Shown: positions 18,354-26,592 of the stretch, piece by piece
Position numbering within the stretch: position 1 is the first letter of the stretch
Layout of the letters: each line of letters begins with the position of its first letter
From: Nitrobacter winogradskyi
Lineage (GTDB): Bacteria > Pseudomonadota > Alphaproteobacteria > Rhizobiales > Xanthobacteraceae
DNA length: 48,653 bases
Direction of reading: 5' to 3'
Assembly (NCBI RefSeq): GCF_006539545.1
Contig: NZ_BJNF01000068.1
Span: 1 to 48,653, forward strand
Position numbers and translations under genes: made by a program
The notes under the pieces: model-generated
Database searches by the model: none
What the model saw: the letters and a program-made list of their open reading frames with translations, nothing else
What the model was told of the DNA's origin: nothing

Positions 18354-19831
18354 ATGGAATCGACGACAAAACCCACATCAGTGCGGGCCTTTGTGGCGCG
18401 GTCGCTCGCCTTCGCGGCAATCGGCGCTTTCACGCTGGACCCGGCGCTGACGCCGGTGTTCGCGAGCGATTACCGCGTATCCGCTGCAATCGCTGGCGCA
18501 AACATGCACGCGCAATCGCTTTCGCTCGGCATCGGCAAGTCGGTCGTGGTGGACCTGCCCCGCGACGTGAAGGATGTTCTGGTCGCCGACCCGAAGATCG
18601 CGAACGCCGTGGTGAGGTCGGCGCAGCGCGCCTACATCATCGGCGCAGCGGTGGGTCAAACCAACTCATATTCTTTGACAGCAGCGGGCAGCAGATTTCG
18701 GCCTACGATATCGCGGTCACGCGCGACCTGAACGGCTTGCGCACCGCGCTCAAGCAGCTGCTGCCGAACGCCGCCATCAAGGTCGATGGCCTCGGCGACG
18801 GCGTCATGCTCTCCGGATGGGTATCGAACCCGATCGAGGCGCAGCAGGCCGGCGATCTCGCCGCGCGCCTCGCCGACGGCCCACAAAAGGTCGTCAACAA
18901 CATCGCCGCGCGGGGTCGCGACCAGGTCATGCTCAAGGTCACGGTGGCCGAGGTCGCTCGCACCATCATCAAGCAGATGGGCATCGATCTCAGCGCCAAC
19001 ATGAACTACGGCACCGCGGTCGTGAACTTCACCAATGCAAATCCGTTCACCGCACTCGGCCGGCCGCTGACGAACAACAGCGCGGCCGCGTCATTCGGCT
19101 CGACGATAGTCGGCGGCGCTCCGGTGCCCTCGGTCACCGCGACTCTCCGGGCGATGGAAAGCGCCGGCGTGATCCGGACGCTCGCCGAGCCGAACCTCAC
19201 TGCAATATCGGGCGAGTCGGCGACATTCATCTCGGGCGGCGAGTTTCCCATTCCAGCCGGCTTTTCATGCGATCCCGCCACCCGGGTCTGCCTGACGCAG
19301 ATCAGATTCAAGAAGTTCGGCATCTCGTTGAATTTCACGCCGGTGGTGCTGACCGAAGGCCGGATCAGCCTGCGGGTGATGACCGAGGTCTCCGAGCTGT
19401 CGAACGAGAACTCGATGACGCTGAACCAGTCAGTCGGCAACTCGCTCACCGTGCCCTCGATAAGAACCCGGCGCGCGGAAACGACGCTGGAGATTCCGTC
19501 CGGCGGCTCGATGGCCATGGCCGGCCTGATCCATCAGCAGACCAAGCAGGTCATCAACGGATTGCCGGGCATGGCCCAGGTACCGGTCCTTGGAGCGCTG
19601 TTCCGCAGCCGCGACTATGTCAACGGCCAGACCGAACTGATGGTCCTTGTAACTCCTTACGTCGTGCGCGCTGTCGCGCAAAAGGATCTGTCGCGGCCCG
19701 ATGACGGCTTCGCCGACGCATCCGATCCGCAATCCGACCTCCTCGGCAGCCTCAACCGCATCTACGGCGCTCCGGGTCGTGTCGAGCCGGCGCGTCCCTA
19801 TCGCGGCACCTACGGCTTCATCACCGATTGA
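18354..19831 (+). pseudogene. cpaC: Outer-membrane secretin CpaC/RcpA, apparently frameshifted
   Basis: Two frames together encode a normal secretin of roughly 490 residues. The 5' frame (18354-18731) has a signal peptide and the N-terminal pilus-assembly domain (SLGIGKSVVVDLPRDVKDVLVADPKIANAVV). It stays homologous up to VGQTN (AAC at 18663-18665). The homologous reading then resumes in another frame from the ATA at 18668 (IFFDSSGQQISAYDIAV). That later frame continues through the secretin domain (VLKVTVAEV-type core, GGEFPIP, VPVLGALFRS) to 19831. One base is missing between 18665 and 18666. The downstream part has only a TTG near 18737 and no signal peptide. As read, no complete secretin would be made. 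A sequencing error is possible, but the site is not a homopolymer. Confidence 0.85.
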
Positions 19832-19851
19832 GGCGGGCAAGGAACGAAACG

Positions 19852-20589
19852 ATGACATCCGCAGATTCCGCCGTCCGCCGCAACCTTCGCCTCGCCGTTC
19901 TGGCCGCCGGCCTCTCCGCCGCGCTGGGCGCCTGCACGCATACGGATCGGGTGGACACCACCGCAAGCATTCCGGACGATTATCGCTTGCGGCATCCCAT
20001 CGCGATCCAGGAAGCGGACCGGACCGTCAATATCTTCATCGGCAATACACGAGGTGGCCTGACGGCCCCGCAGCGCGCCGATGTTGTCGGGCTCGCGAGC
20101 GTCTGGCTTCGCGAGGGGACCGGCGCCATTGTCGCGGAGGTGCCGACAGGCACCAGCAATGCGCGCGCGGCGGCAGATTCATTCCGGGAAGTGCGCTCGC
20201 TGCTGGCCGCAGCCGGCGTGCCGCCGCGCGGAATCATCGTCCGCCACTACCATCCCGCCGATCCGCGCCTGTTCGCAACCATTCGCCTGACCTATCCGCG
20301 CATCGCCGCCGTGGCAGGCCCGTGCGGTGTCTGGCCGGATGATATCGGTCCCTCGGCCAAGAACAGGGGCTATCTCGACAACAAGCCTTACTGGAATTTC
20401 GGGTGCGCCACTCAGCGCAACCTTGCATCGATGATCGACAACCCGTCGGATCTGGTCCAGCCGCGGCCCGAAACTCCGGCCTACACGGCTCGCCGCACCC
20501 AAAGCTTCGAAAAATACCGCAAGGGGATGTCCACCACGACGGATTATCCCGAAGCCGAGAAAGCCAAACTCAGCGACACAGGCAAATGA
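19852..20589 (+). CDS. cpaD: Tad pilus lipoprotein CpaD
   Basis: A 245-residue outer-membrane lipoprotein that supports the CpaC secretin. The signal peptide ends in the lipobox LGAC with Cys at 28. The CpaD domain is recognisable from YRLRHPIAIQEADRTVNIFIG, then GVPPRGIIVRHYHP, and the C-terminal PYWNFGCATQRNLASMIDNPSDLVQPR. The ATG at 19852 has an AAGGAA site upstream. Its stop overlaps the cpaE start in an ATGA, so translation is coupled. Confidence 0.96.
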   Translation: MTSADSAVRRNLRLAVLAAGLSAALGACTHTDRVDTTASIPDDYRLRHPIAIQEADRTVNIFIGNTRGGLTAPQRADVVGLASVWLREGTGAIVAEVPTGTSNARAAADSFREVRSLLAAAGVPPRGIIVRHYHPADPRLFATIRLTYPRIAAVAGPCGVWPDDIGPSAKNRGYLDNKPYWNFGCATQRNLASMIDNPSDLVQPRPETPAYTARRTQSFEKYRKGMSTTTDYPEAEKAKLSDTGK

Positions 20590-21851
20590 TCAGTTACGCT
20601 CGCAACGACGCAGATTCGACCACCTCCCCTTCGCCGCGGGCGGAGGATCACATCGCGCCTGCGCCGCGTGTCTCGGTGCAGGCCTTCTGCGAGACGATGG
20701 AAACAGCCACGGCCGTTCAAGCCGCCGGCGAAGACCGCAGGCTGGCCAAGGCTCACCTCAAGATCCAGATGGGCGGCATGACCGCCGCGGTGGAAGCCTA
20801 TCGATCGGCGCCGACGCCGAACGTCATCATTCTCGAGACCGAAGAGCACGGCGACATCCTGGCGGCGCTCGACCACCTTGCGACCGTGTGCGACGCGGGC
20901 ACGCGCGTTATCGTGATCGGCCGCGTCAACGACGTGACGCTGTATCGCGAGCTGGTCAAGCGCGGCGTCAGCGATTATCTCATGGCGCCAGCCGCCCCCA
21001 TCGACATCGTCCGTTCGGTCTGCGGCCTGTTTTCGGCCCCGGAAGCGAAAGCAGTCGGCCGGATTATCGCAATCGCCGGCGCCAAGGGCGGCGTCGGCGC
21101 CTCGACGATCGCCCATAATGTCGCCTGGGCGATTGCGCGCGATCTGGCACTCGATTCCGTCGTCGCCGACCTCGACCTCGCCTTCGGCACCGCCGGGCTG
21201 GATTTCAATCAGGATCCGCCACAAGGAATTGCCGACGCTGTCTTCTCACCCGACCGCATCGACACCGCGTTCGTCGATCGCCTGTTGTCGAAATGCACTG
21301 ATCACCTGAGCCTGCTCGCCGCCCCGGCGACGCTGGACCGCGTCTATGACTTCGGCACCGAGGCATTCGACTCGACGCTCGATACGCTGCGGGCGACGAT
21401 GCCCTGCATCGTGCTCGATATCCCGCATCAATGGTCGGGCTGGACCAGGCGGGCCCTGATCGCAGCGGACGACATCCTCATCGTGGCGACGCCCGACCTT
21501 GCGAACCTCCGCAATACAAAGAACCTGTTCGACCTGCTCAAGGTGGCGCGGCCGAACGACCGGCCTCCGCTCTATTGCCTCAACCAGGTCGGCGTTCCGA
21601 AGCGGCCGGAGATCAACGGCGGCGAATTCGCCAAGGCCATCGAAAGCCAGCCGGTCGTCAGCATCCCGTTCGATCCCCACATGTTCGGGTCGGCCGCGAA
21701 CAACGGCCAGATGATCGCGGAGATCGCGCCGAACCACCGCGCCACGGAGATGTTCCTGCAGATCGCCCAACGCCTGACCGGGCGCGGCGAAGCAAAGAAG
21801 CCGAGAAAGTCGTTCCTGCCGCCATTTATCGAGAAGCTGCGGGCGAGATAA
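20586..21851 (+). CDS. cpaE: Pilus assembly ATPase-like protein CpaE/TadZ
   Basis: A 421-residue MinD/ParA-type protein that localises the Tad machine, usually at the pole. The N-terminal 140 residues are a degenerate receiver-like domain (NVIILETEEHGDILAALDHLA). The deviant Walker A KGGVGAST is at residues 167-174. The following VVADLDLAFGTAGLDFNQDP and the later LDIPHQW segment match the family. The start is the ATG at 20586 overlapping the cpaD stop. A 261-base gap filled with repeats A and C separates it from cpaF. Confidence 0.95.
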   Translation: MISYARNDADSTTSPSPRAEDHIAPAPRVSVQAFCETMETATAVQAAGEDRRLAKAHLKIQMGGMTAAVEAYRSAPTPNVIILETEEHGDILAALDHLATVCDAGTRVIVIGRVNDVTLYRELVKRGVSDYLMAPAAPIDIVRSVCGLFSAPEAKAVGRIIAIAGAKGGVGASTIAHNVAWAIARDLALDSVVADLDLAFGTAGLDFNQDPPQGIADAVFSPDRIDTAFVDRLLSKCTDHLSLLAAPATLDRVYDFGTEAFDSTLDTLRATMPCIVLDIPHQWSGWTRRALIAADDILIVATPDLANLRNTKNLFDLLKVARPNDRPPLYCLNQVGVPKRPEINGGEFAKAIESQPVVSIPFDPHMFGSAANNGQMIAEIAPNHRATEMFLQIAQRLTGRGEAKKPRKSFLPPFIEKLRAR

Positions 21852-21854
21852 GTC

Positions 21855-21985
21855 AGAGCATGATCCCGACCCGAAGGGCCGCACCAGCGCAAAGTGGAAA
21901 CCGGTTTTCGGAGAAGATCATGCTCAAGCAAAAAGAGATAAGCGACGAGTCTGATTCAACACAGTTGAAACAGGCTCTAGAGCGG
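21855..21985. repeat. Dispersed composite repeat, family A copy 2, with an internal insertion
   Basis: The sequence begins agagcatgatcccg and then carries about 22 extra bases before rejoining the family at aaagtggaaaccggttttcgg, followed by agatcatgctc, which is complementary to the 5' end. The gagtctgattcaa module and the gctctagagc end follow as in copy 1. It lies inside the tad operon between cpaE and cpaF. Confidence 0.75.
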
Positions 21986-22102
21986 GGTGAGGAAAGGTGT
22001 GTAGCAGTTTTCCGTCCGCATCCCGCGTCTCAAAATATTGGGAATCGATCAGGTTCATGGTTCTGAACCGATTCGATCCAAAACCATCGTGATCTAGTGC
22101 GT
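21979..22102. repeat. Dispersed intergenic repeat, family C copy 2
   Basis: Matches 12705-12820 in order and spacing: gtagc-gttttccg-ccgc, tctcaaaatat, aatcgatc, then cgattcgatccaaaaccatcgtgatct. It abuts family A directly, so the two elements form one 250-bp block immediately before cpaF. The GTG start of cpaF lies about 10 bases beyond it. Confidence 0.7.
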
Positions 22103-22112
22103 GGAGTAAGTC

Positions 22113-23579
22113 GTGTTTGGCAAGCGTAGCGGACCAGAGGACAACGCCCGGAAGCTGGCGGGCCTGACGGAGGTCACGCCGCCAACCTCGAATGCGCGAG
22201 CTTCCGCGGAAATCGCTTCGCCAAAGATCGCCTCGCCACCGCTCGCGCCGCCGCGCCCGGCGACCCAGACGCCGACCGTCGATGCCCGCAGGTCCGACAC
22301 CTACTACCAGGTCAAGGCGACCATCTTCGGCGCCCTGATCGAGGCCATCGACCTCGCCCAGCTCGCCAAGCTCGACGGCGAATCCGCGCGCGAGGAAATT
22401 CGCGACATCGTCAACGAGATCATCGCGATCAAGAATATCGTGATGTCGATCGCCGAGCAGGAAGAACTGCTCGACGACATCTGCAACGACGTTCTCGGGT
22501 ATGGACCGCTCGAACCGCTGCTGTCCCGCGACGATATCGCTGATATCATGGTCAACGGCGCCGGCACGGTCTTCATCGAAGTCGCTGGAAAGATCCAGCG
22601 AACCGGAATCCGGTTTCGCGACAATCAGCAACTGCTGAACATCTGTCAGCGGATCGTTAGCCAGGTCGGACGGCGGGTCGACGAGTCCTCGCCGATATGC
22701 GACGCACGTCTCGCCGACGGATCCCGCGTCAACGCCATCGTCCCGCCGCTCGCGATCGACGGGCCCGCGCTGACGATCCGCAAGTTCAAGAAGGACAAGC
22801 TGACCCTCGATCAACTGGTCAGGTTCGGCGCCATCACCCCCGAAGGCGGCACGATCCTTCAGATCATCGGGCGGTGCCGCGCCAATGTGCTGATCTCGGG
22901 CGGCACCGGCTCCGGCAAGACCACGCTGCTGAACTGCATCACCAACTATATCGACCACGACGAGCGCATCATCACCTGCGAGGACGCGGCCGAGCTTCAG
23001 TTACAGCAACCGCACGTCGTTCGGCTCGAAACCCGTCCCCCCAACATCGAGGGCGAGGGCCAGATAACGATGCGCGATCTGGTCCGCAACTGCCTTCGCA
23101 TGCGTCCCGAGCGCATCATCGTCGGCGAGGTTCGCGGACCGGAGGCATTCGACCTGCTGCAGGCCATGAACACCGGCCATGACGGTTCGATGGGCACGCT
23201 GCACGCGAACAATCCGCGCGAAGCGCTATCGCGATGCGAGTCGATGATCACGATGGGCGGCTTTGCACTGCCTTCGCGAACAATCCGCGAGATGGTCTGC
23301 GCCTCGATCGACATCATCGTCCAGGCCGCGCGCCTGCGCGACGGCTCGCGACGCATCACGCACATTACCGAGCTGATGGGGATGGAGGGCGACACCATCA
23401 TCACCCAGGATATCTTCGTCTACGATCTGCTCGGTGAGGATGCCAACGGCAACGTCATCGGCCGGCACCGCTCGACGGGAATCGGCCGGCCGCGGTTCTG
23501 GGAACGCGCGCGGTACTATGGCGAGGAGAAGCGACTTGCCGCCGCGCTCGATGCGGCGGAAGTCAAGGTCGAGATCTGA
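22113..23579 (+). CDS. cpaF: Tad pilus secretion ATPase CpaF/TadA
   Basis: A 488-residue hexameric ATPase that powers Flp pilus extension and retraction. Residues 1-60 are a variable, Pro/Ala-rich leader. The N-terminal domain (YGPLEPLLSRDDIADIMVNG) precedes the RecA-like core with Walker A GGTGSGKT at 263-270, the Asp box near DERIITCEDAAELQL, Walker B RIIVGEVRGPEAFDLLQA and the His box TGHDGSMGTLHANNP. The start codon is the GTG at 22113. It is followed by tadB after 12 bases. Confidence 0.96.
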   Translation: MFGKRSGPEDNARKLAGLTEVTPPTSNARASAEIASPKIASPPLAPPRPATQTPTVDARRSDTYYQVKATIFGALIEAIDLAQLAKLDGESAREEIRDIVNEIIAIKNIVMSIAEQEELLDDICNDVLGYGPLEPLLSRDDIADIMVNGAGTVFIEVAGKIQRTGIRFRDNQQLLNICQRIVSQVGRRVDESSPICDARLADGSRVNAIVPPLAIDGPALTIRKFKKDKLTLDQLVRFGAITPEGGTILQIIGRCRANVLISGGTGSGKTTLLNCITNYIDHDERIITCEDAAELQLQQPHVVRLETRPPNIEGEGQITMRDLVRNCLRMRPERIIVGEVRGPEAFDLLQAMNTGHDGSMGTLHANNPREALSRCESMITMGGFALPSRTIREMVCASIDIIVQAARLRDGSRRITHITELMGMEGDTIITQDIFVYDLLGEDANGNVIGRHRSTGIGRPRFWERARYYGEEKRLAAALDAAEVKVEI

Positions 23580-23591
23580 GGACACGCGCTC

Positions 23592-24566
23592 ATGAATTTG
23601 CAGACCCTGGCCCTGGCGTTCATGGCCGCGACCGCGGTGGGCGGCGTCGCGTGGGTTTTCCTGTATCCGGTGCTATCAGGCGAGATGAAAGCGGAGAAGC
23701 GCCGGGCCGCGCTGGCGCGGACATCCCCGGCTATCCGGCAGGTCGACCGAGCCCAACGCTCGCGCCGCGAGCAGATCGAGGAATCGCTGCGGGAGATCGA
23801 GCAACGCCAGAAGCGCGACAGAAAGGTTACCCTCAACAACCGCATCACACAGGCGGGCCTGTCGTGGTCGAAGGAGAAGTTTCTGATCGTTTCCGGCATT
23901 CTCGCCCTGACCAGCTTTGCCGTTCCCATGGTTCTGGGAGCCGGGCTGGTCGCGGCGGCAGGCCTAGCCTTCGCGGCTGGGTTCGGTGTGCCGCGCTGGC
24001 TGCTCGGTTTCCTCAAGAAACGCCGGGAGACCGCCTTCTTGCGCGCGCTCCCCGATGCGGTGGACGTGATCGTGCGCGGCATTAAAGCCGGCCTGCCGCT
24101 GTTCGAGTCGCTCAAGGTTGTCGCGGCCGATTCGCCGGAGCCGTTGAAAAGCGAATTCTCGGCGATCATCGAGACCCAGGCCATCGGCATGCCGCTCGGC
24201 GAGGCCTGTTCGCGGCTGTACGAGCGAATGCCGGTTCCTGAAGCGAATTTTTTCGGCATCGTGATCGCGATCCAGCAGAAATCCGGCGGCAACCTTTCGG
24301 AAGCTCTCGGCAACCTGTCCAAGGTGCTGCGGGACCGCAAGAAGATGGCCGAGAAGATCAAGGCGGTGTCGATGGAAGCCAAGGCGTCGGCCGCCATCAT
24401 CGGCTCGCTCCCGCCGATCGTCATGCTGCTGGTCTATCTATCCACTCCCGACTACATCGCGCTGCTGTGGACCCATCCCACCGGGCAGCTGATGCTGGCC
24501 GGCTCCGCGCTGTGGATGTCGGCCGGCATCCTCGTGATGAGGAAAATGATCAACTTCGACTTTTGA
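23592..24566 (+). CDS. tadB: Tad pilus inner-membrane platform protein TadB
   Basis: A 324-residue membrane protein of the T2SF family that forms the platform on which CpaF acts. An N-terminal hydrophobic segment (about residues 7-28) is followed by a charged Arg/Glu-rich cytoplasmic stretch, a hairpin of two membrane helices (about 98-135), then the T2SF domain (FLRALPDAVDVIVRGIKAGLPLFESLKVV, near residue 150) and two further C-terminal helices. tadC follows 12 bases later. Confidence 0.95.
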   Translation: MNLQTLALAFMAATAVGGVAWVFLYPVLSGEMKAEKRRAALARTSPAIRQVDRAQRSRREQIEESLREIEQRQKRDRKVTLNNRITQAGLSWSKEKFLIVSGILALTSFAVPMVLGAGLVAAAGLAFAAGFGVPRWLLGFLKKRRETAFLRALPDAVDVIVRGIKAGLPLFESLKVVAADSPEPLKSEFSAIIETQAIGMPLGEACSRLYERMPVPEANFFGIVIAIQQKSGGNLSEALGNLSKVLRDRKKMAEKIKAVSMEAKASAAIIGSLPPIVMLLVYLSTPDYIALLWTHPTGQLMLAGSALWMSAGILVMRKMINFDF

Positions 24567-24578
24567 CGGTGCAGCAGC

Positions 24579-25556
24579 ATGCTCGACATCCTGATCGAGA
24601 AATTCCACAATCCGCAGTTCATGACGATGGTTCTTGCCGCCATCGCCGCCAGCGCAACTATCTACACGCTGATCACGCCCTTCTTTGCGACGGACGGCCT
24701 TACCAAGCGGATGAAGGCCGTCGCCAGCGAGCGCGAGCGCATTCGGCAGCGCGAGCGCGAACGGCTCGCGAGAACCGAGAAGGTCTCTCTTCGTCAGGCA
24801 CCGAAGCAGTTCATCTCGAAGATCGTGGAGGATCTCAATCTCGGAAAATGGGTGGCTCAGGAAGCCGCTCGCGAAAAGCTCGTCATGGCGGGATATCGCG
24901 GCCAGGCTCCTTACGTCACCTTCCTTTTCTTCCGCATGGTCACCCCGATCGTGATGCTGATCGGAGCGATCGCCTATGTTTTTCTGCTATCGCACACGCA
25001 GCAGTCCACAACTGTCAAGCTCGGCATCTGCATCGGCGCCACGTTCTTCGGCATGCAGGCGCCAATGCTGTTTCTGCAGAACGCCATCACGAAGCGGCAA
25101 CTCTCGATCAAGCGGGCTTTCCCGGACGCGCTCGACCTGCTGCTGATCTGTCTTGAATCCGGCATGTCCATCGAAGTCGCGTTCCGCAAGGTCAGTACGG
25201 AGATCGGCAACCAGTCGGTCGCGCTGGCCGAGGAGTTCACGCTGACCACGGCGGAACTGTCCTACCTTCAGGACCGCAAGGTCGCCTATGAAAATCTGGC
25301 GAACCGCACTGGCGTGGAAGGGGTGAAATCAGTATGCCTCGCGCTCCAGCAATCAGAACGATACGGCACTCCGCTCGCGCAAAGCCTTCGCGTGATGGCG
25401 CAGGAAAATCGCGACATGCGGATGACAGAGGCCGAGAAGAAGGCAGCCGCTTTGCCGCCCAAGCTGACGGTCCCGATGATCGTATTCTTCCTGCCCGTGC
25501 TGTTCGTGGTTATTCTCGGACCGACCGGCATCAAGATCGCGGCGCAAATGCACTGA
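24579..25556 (+). CDS. tadC: Tad pilus inner-membrane platform protein TadC
   Basis: A 325-residue T2SF-family protein, partner of TadB. It has an N-terminal membrane helix, an Arg/Glu-rich segment (ASERERIRQRERERLARTE), two helices near residues 115-165, the T2SF domain (FPDALDLLLICLESGMSIEVAF near residue 186) and C-terminal helices including LTVPMIVFFLPVLFVVIL. It is the last plus-strand gene of the tad operon and converges on the TadD-like gene. Confidence 0.95.
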   Translation: MLDILIEKFHNPQFMTMVLAAIAASATIYTLITPFFATDGLTKRMKAVASERERIRQRERERLARTEKVSLRQAPKQFISKIVEDLNLGKWVAQEAAREKLVMAGYRGQAPYVTFLFFRMVTPIVMLIGAIAYVFLLSHTQQSTTVKLGICIGATFFGMQAPMLFLQNAITKRQLSIKRAFPDALDLLLICLESGMSIEVAFRKVSTEIGNQSVALAEEFTLTTAELSYLQDRKVAYENLANRTGVEGVKSVCLALQQSERYGTPLAQSLRVMAQENRDMRMTEAEKKAAALPPKLTVPMIVFFLPVLFVVILGPTGIKIAAQMH

Positions 25557-25584
25557 GGGGTTTTACAGGGCCGGCGGCTTAATC

Positions 25585-26457
25585 TTAAGAGATCGGCCGG
25601 TCCGACCGCGGATTGCTTTCCGCTCGTGATCGGCGGGAGCTCTGCCTGACGTTGTCAGCCGCGCCGACCCGCGCGTTGCCGCCGCGTCCCAGCATCTGCT
25701 TCAGGTAAGCCACGTTCGCCGCGGCTTCGTCGATCGGCAGGTCCGCCTTCACGATATTTTCGGCTTCGTCAAACCGGCCCTGCAACCCCACGGCCAGCGC
25801 GAGGTTCTGCCGGATCCGGCTATCCACGGGGGCGCCGTCGTGAGCACGGCGCAAAGTCTCCTCGGCCTTGGGCAGTTCCCTGGTCAGGACGTAGGACATG
25901 CCGAGATTGGACAGCACCGAGGGCTCGTCGGGCATGATCCTGAGCGCGCTCGCATAGTAGCGGCGCGCATCTTCGTGACGGCCGAGCTTGTCGAGCGTCG
26001 TGCCCTGAACCGAGAGAATCCGCCAGTCGGGATTGGCCGGCGTATGCGCCCGGCCAAGCACATCGAACGCCTGCTGCGACTGACCGTTATCGGCCAACGC
26101 CCGGCCCCAGCCGGCAAGCACCGTCTTGTTGCCCGGATTCAGGATCGCGGCGCGTTCCAGCACCGCGACCGCCTGGGCGCGCTGCCCGATCGCGCGCAAT
26201 GCCAGTCCGTACTTCAGGGCGGCGTCGGCATCCTTCGGATTGGCCCGAAATCGCTCGCCATAGACTTCGACGGTGCGATGCGGATCCGTTCCGGAATGCT
26301 TTTCGGACTTGGCCTCGGCCTTGGCGCCGAGCGAGCCTGTGACATCGGACATAGCCGCGGTTTGACAGCCGCCAAGTCCGATGGCCAGCATGGCGGTTAC
26401 GGTTGAGGATGCGAGAAGCCTTGCAAGACACGACTGCCGGCGCATGGTACTTTTCAT
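25585..26457 (-). CDS. tadD: TadD-like tetratricopeptide repeat lipoprotein
   Basis: A 290-residue protein with a lipoprotein signal peptide: hydrophobic core then LGGC with Cys at 31. About five TPR-type units follow (for example AALKYGLALRAIGQRAQAVAVLERAAILNPGN). TadD proteins are outer-membrane pilotin-like factors for Tad pilus assembly. It converges with tadC (28-base gap) and is divergent from the M17 aminopeptidase. The C-terminus is Arg/Ser-rich. Identification rests on architecture and location. Confidence 0.88.
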   Translation of the reverse strand: MKSTMRRQSCLARLLASSTVTAMLAIGLGGCQTAAMSDVTGSLGAKAEAKSEKHSGTDPHRTVEVYGERFRANPKDADAALKYGLALRAIGQRAQAVAVLERAAILNPGNKTVLAGWGRALADNGQSQQAFDVLGRAHTPANPDWRILSVQGTTLDKLGRHEDARRYYASALRIMPDEPSVLSNLGMSYVLTRELPKAEETLRRAHDGAPVDSRIRQNLALAVGLQGRFDEAENIVKADLPIDEAAANVAYLKQMLGRGGNARVGAADNVRQSSRRSRAESNPRSDRPIS

Positions 26458-26512
26458 TCGTAGCTGCTAGCTGATCGAAAGTAGGGGCGACCTCAGCAAT
26501 AGACTGTTAACC

Positions 26513-26527
26513 CTAACGCCTGGTTAA
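26513..26527. promoter_or_regulatory. CtrA-like site upstream of the TadD-like gene
   Basis: CTAA-N7-TTAA (26513-26516 and 26524-26527), one base off the CtrA consensus, with another TTAA at 26507. It lies in the 135-bp gap between the divergent TadD-like and aminopeptidase genes, 56 bases before the former's start. Motif prediction only. Confidence 0.35.
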
Positions 26528-26592
26528 CTGCCGCGATCGACGCCTGCCGCATCCTGACAACTCTCTCCCTCTTCGGATCGAGATCATCCACC

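Noticed and set aside
18600-18740. Programmed ribosomal frameshift in cpaC
   Set aside because: There is no slippery heptamer or stimulatory structure at 18660-18670, and relatives' cpaC is read in one frame, so an ordinary mutation or sequence error is more likely.
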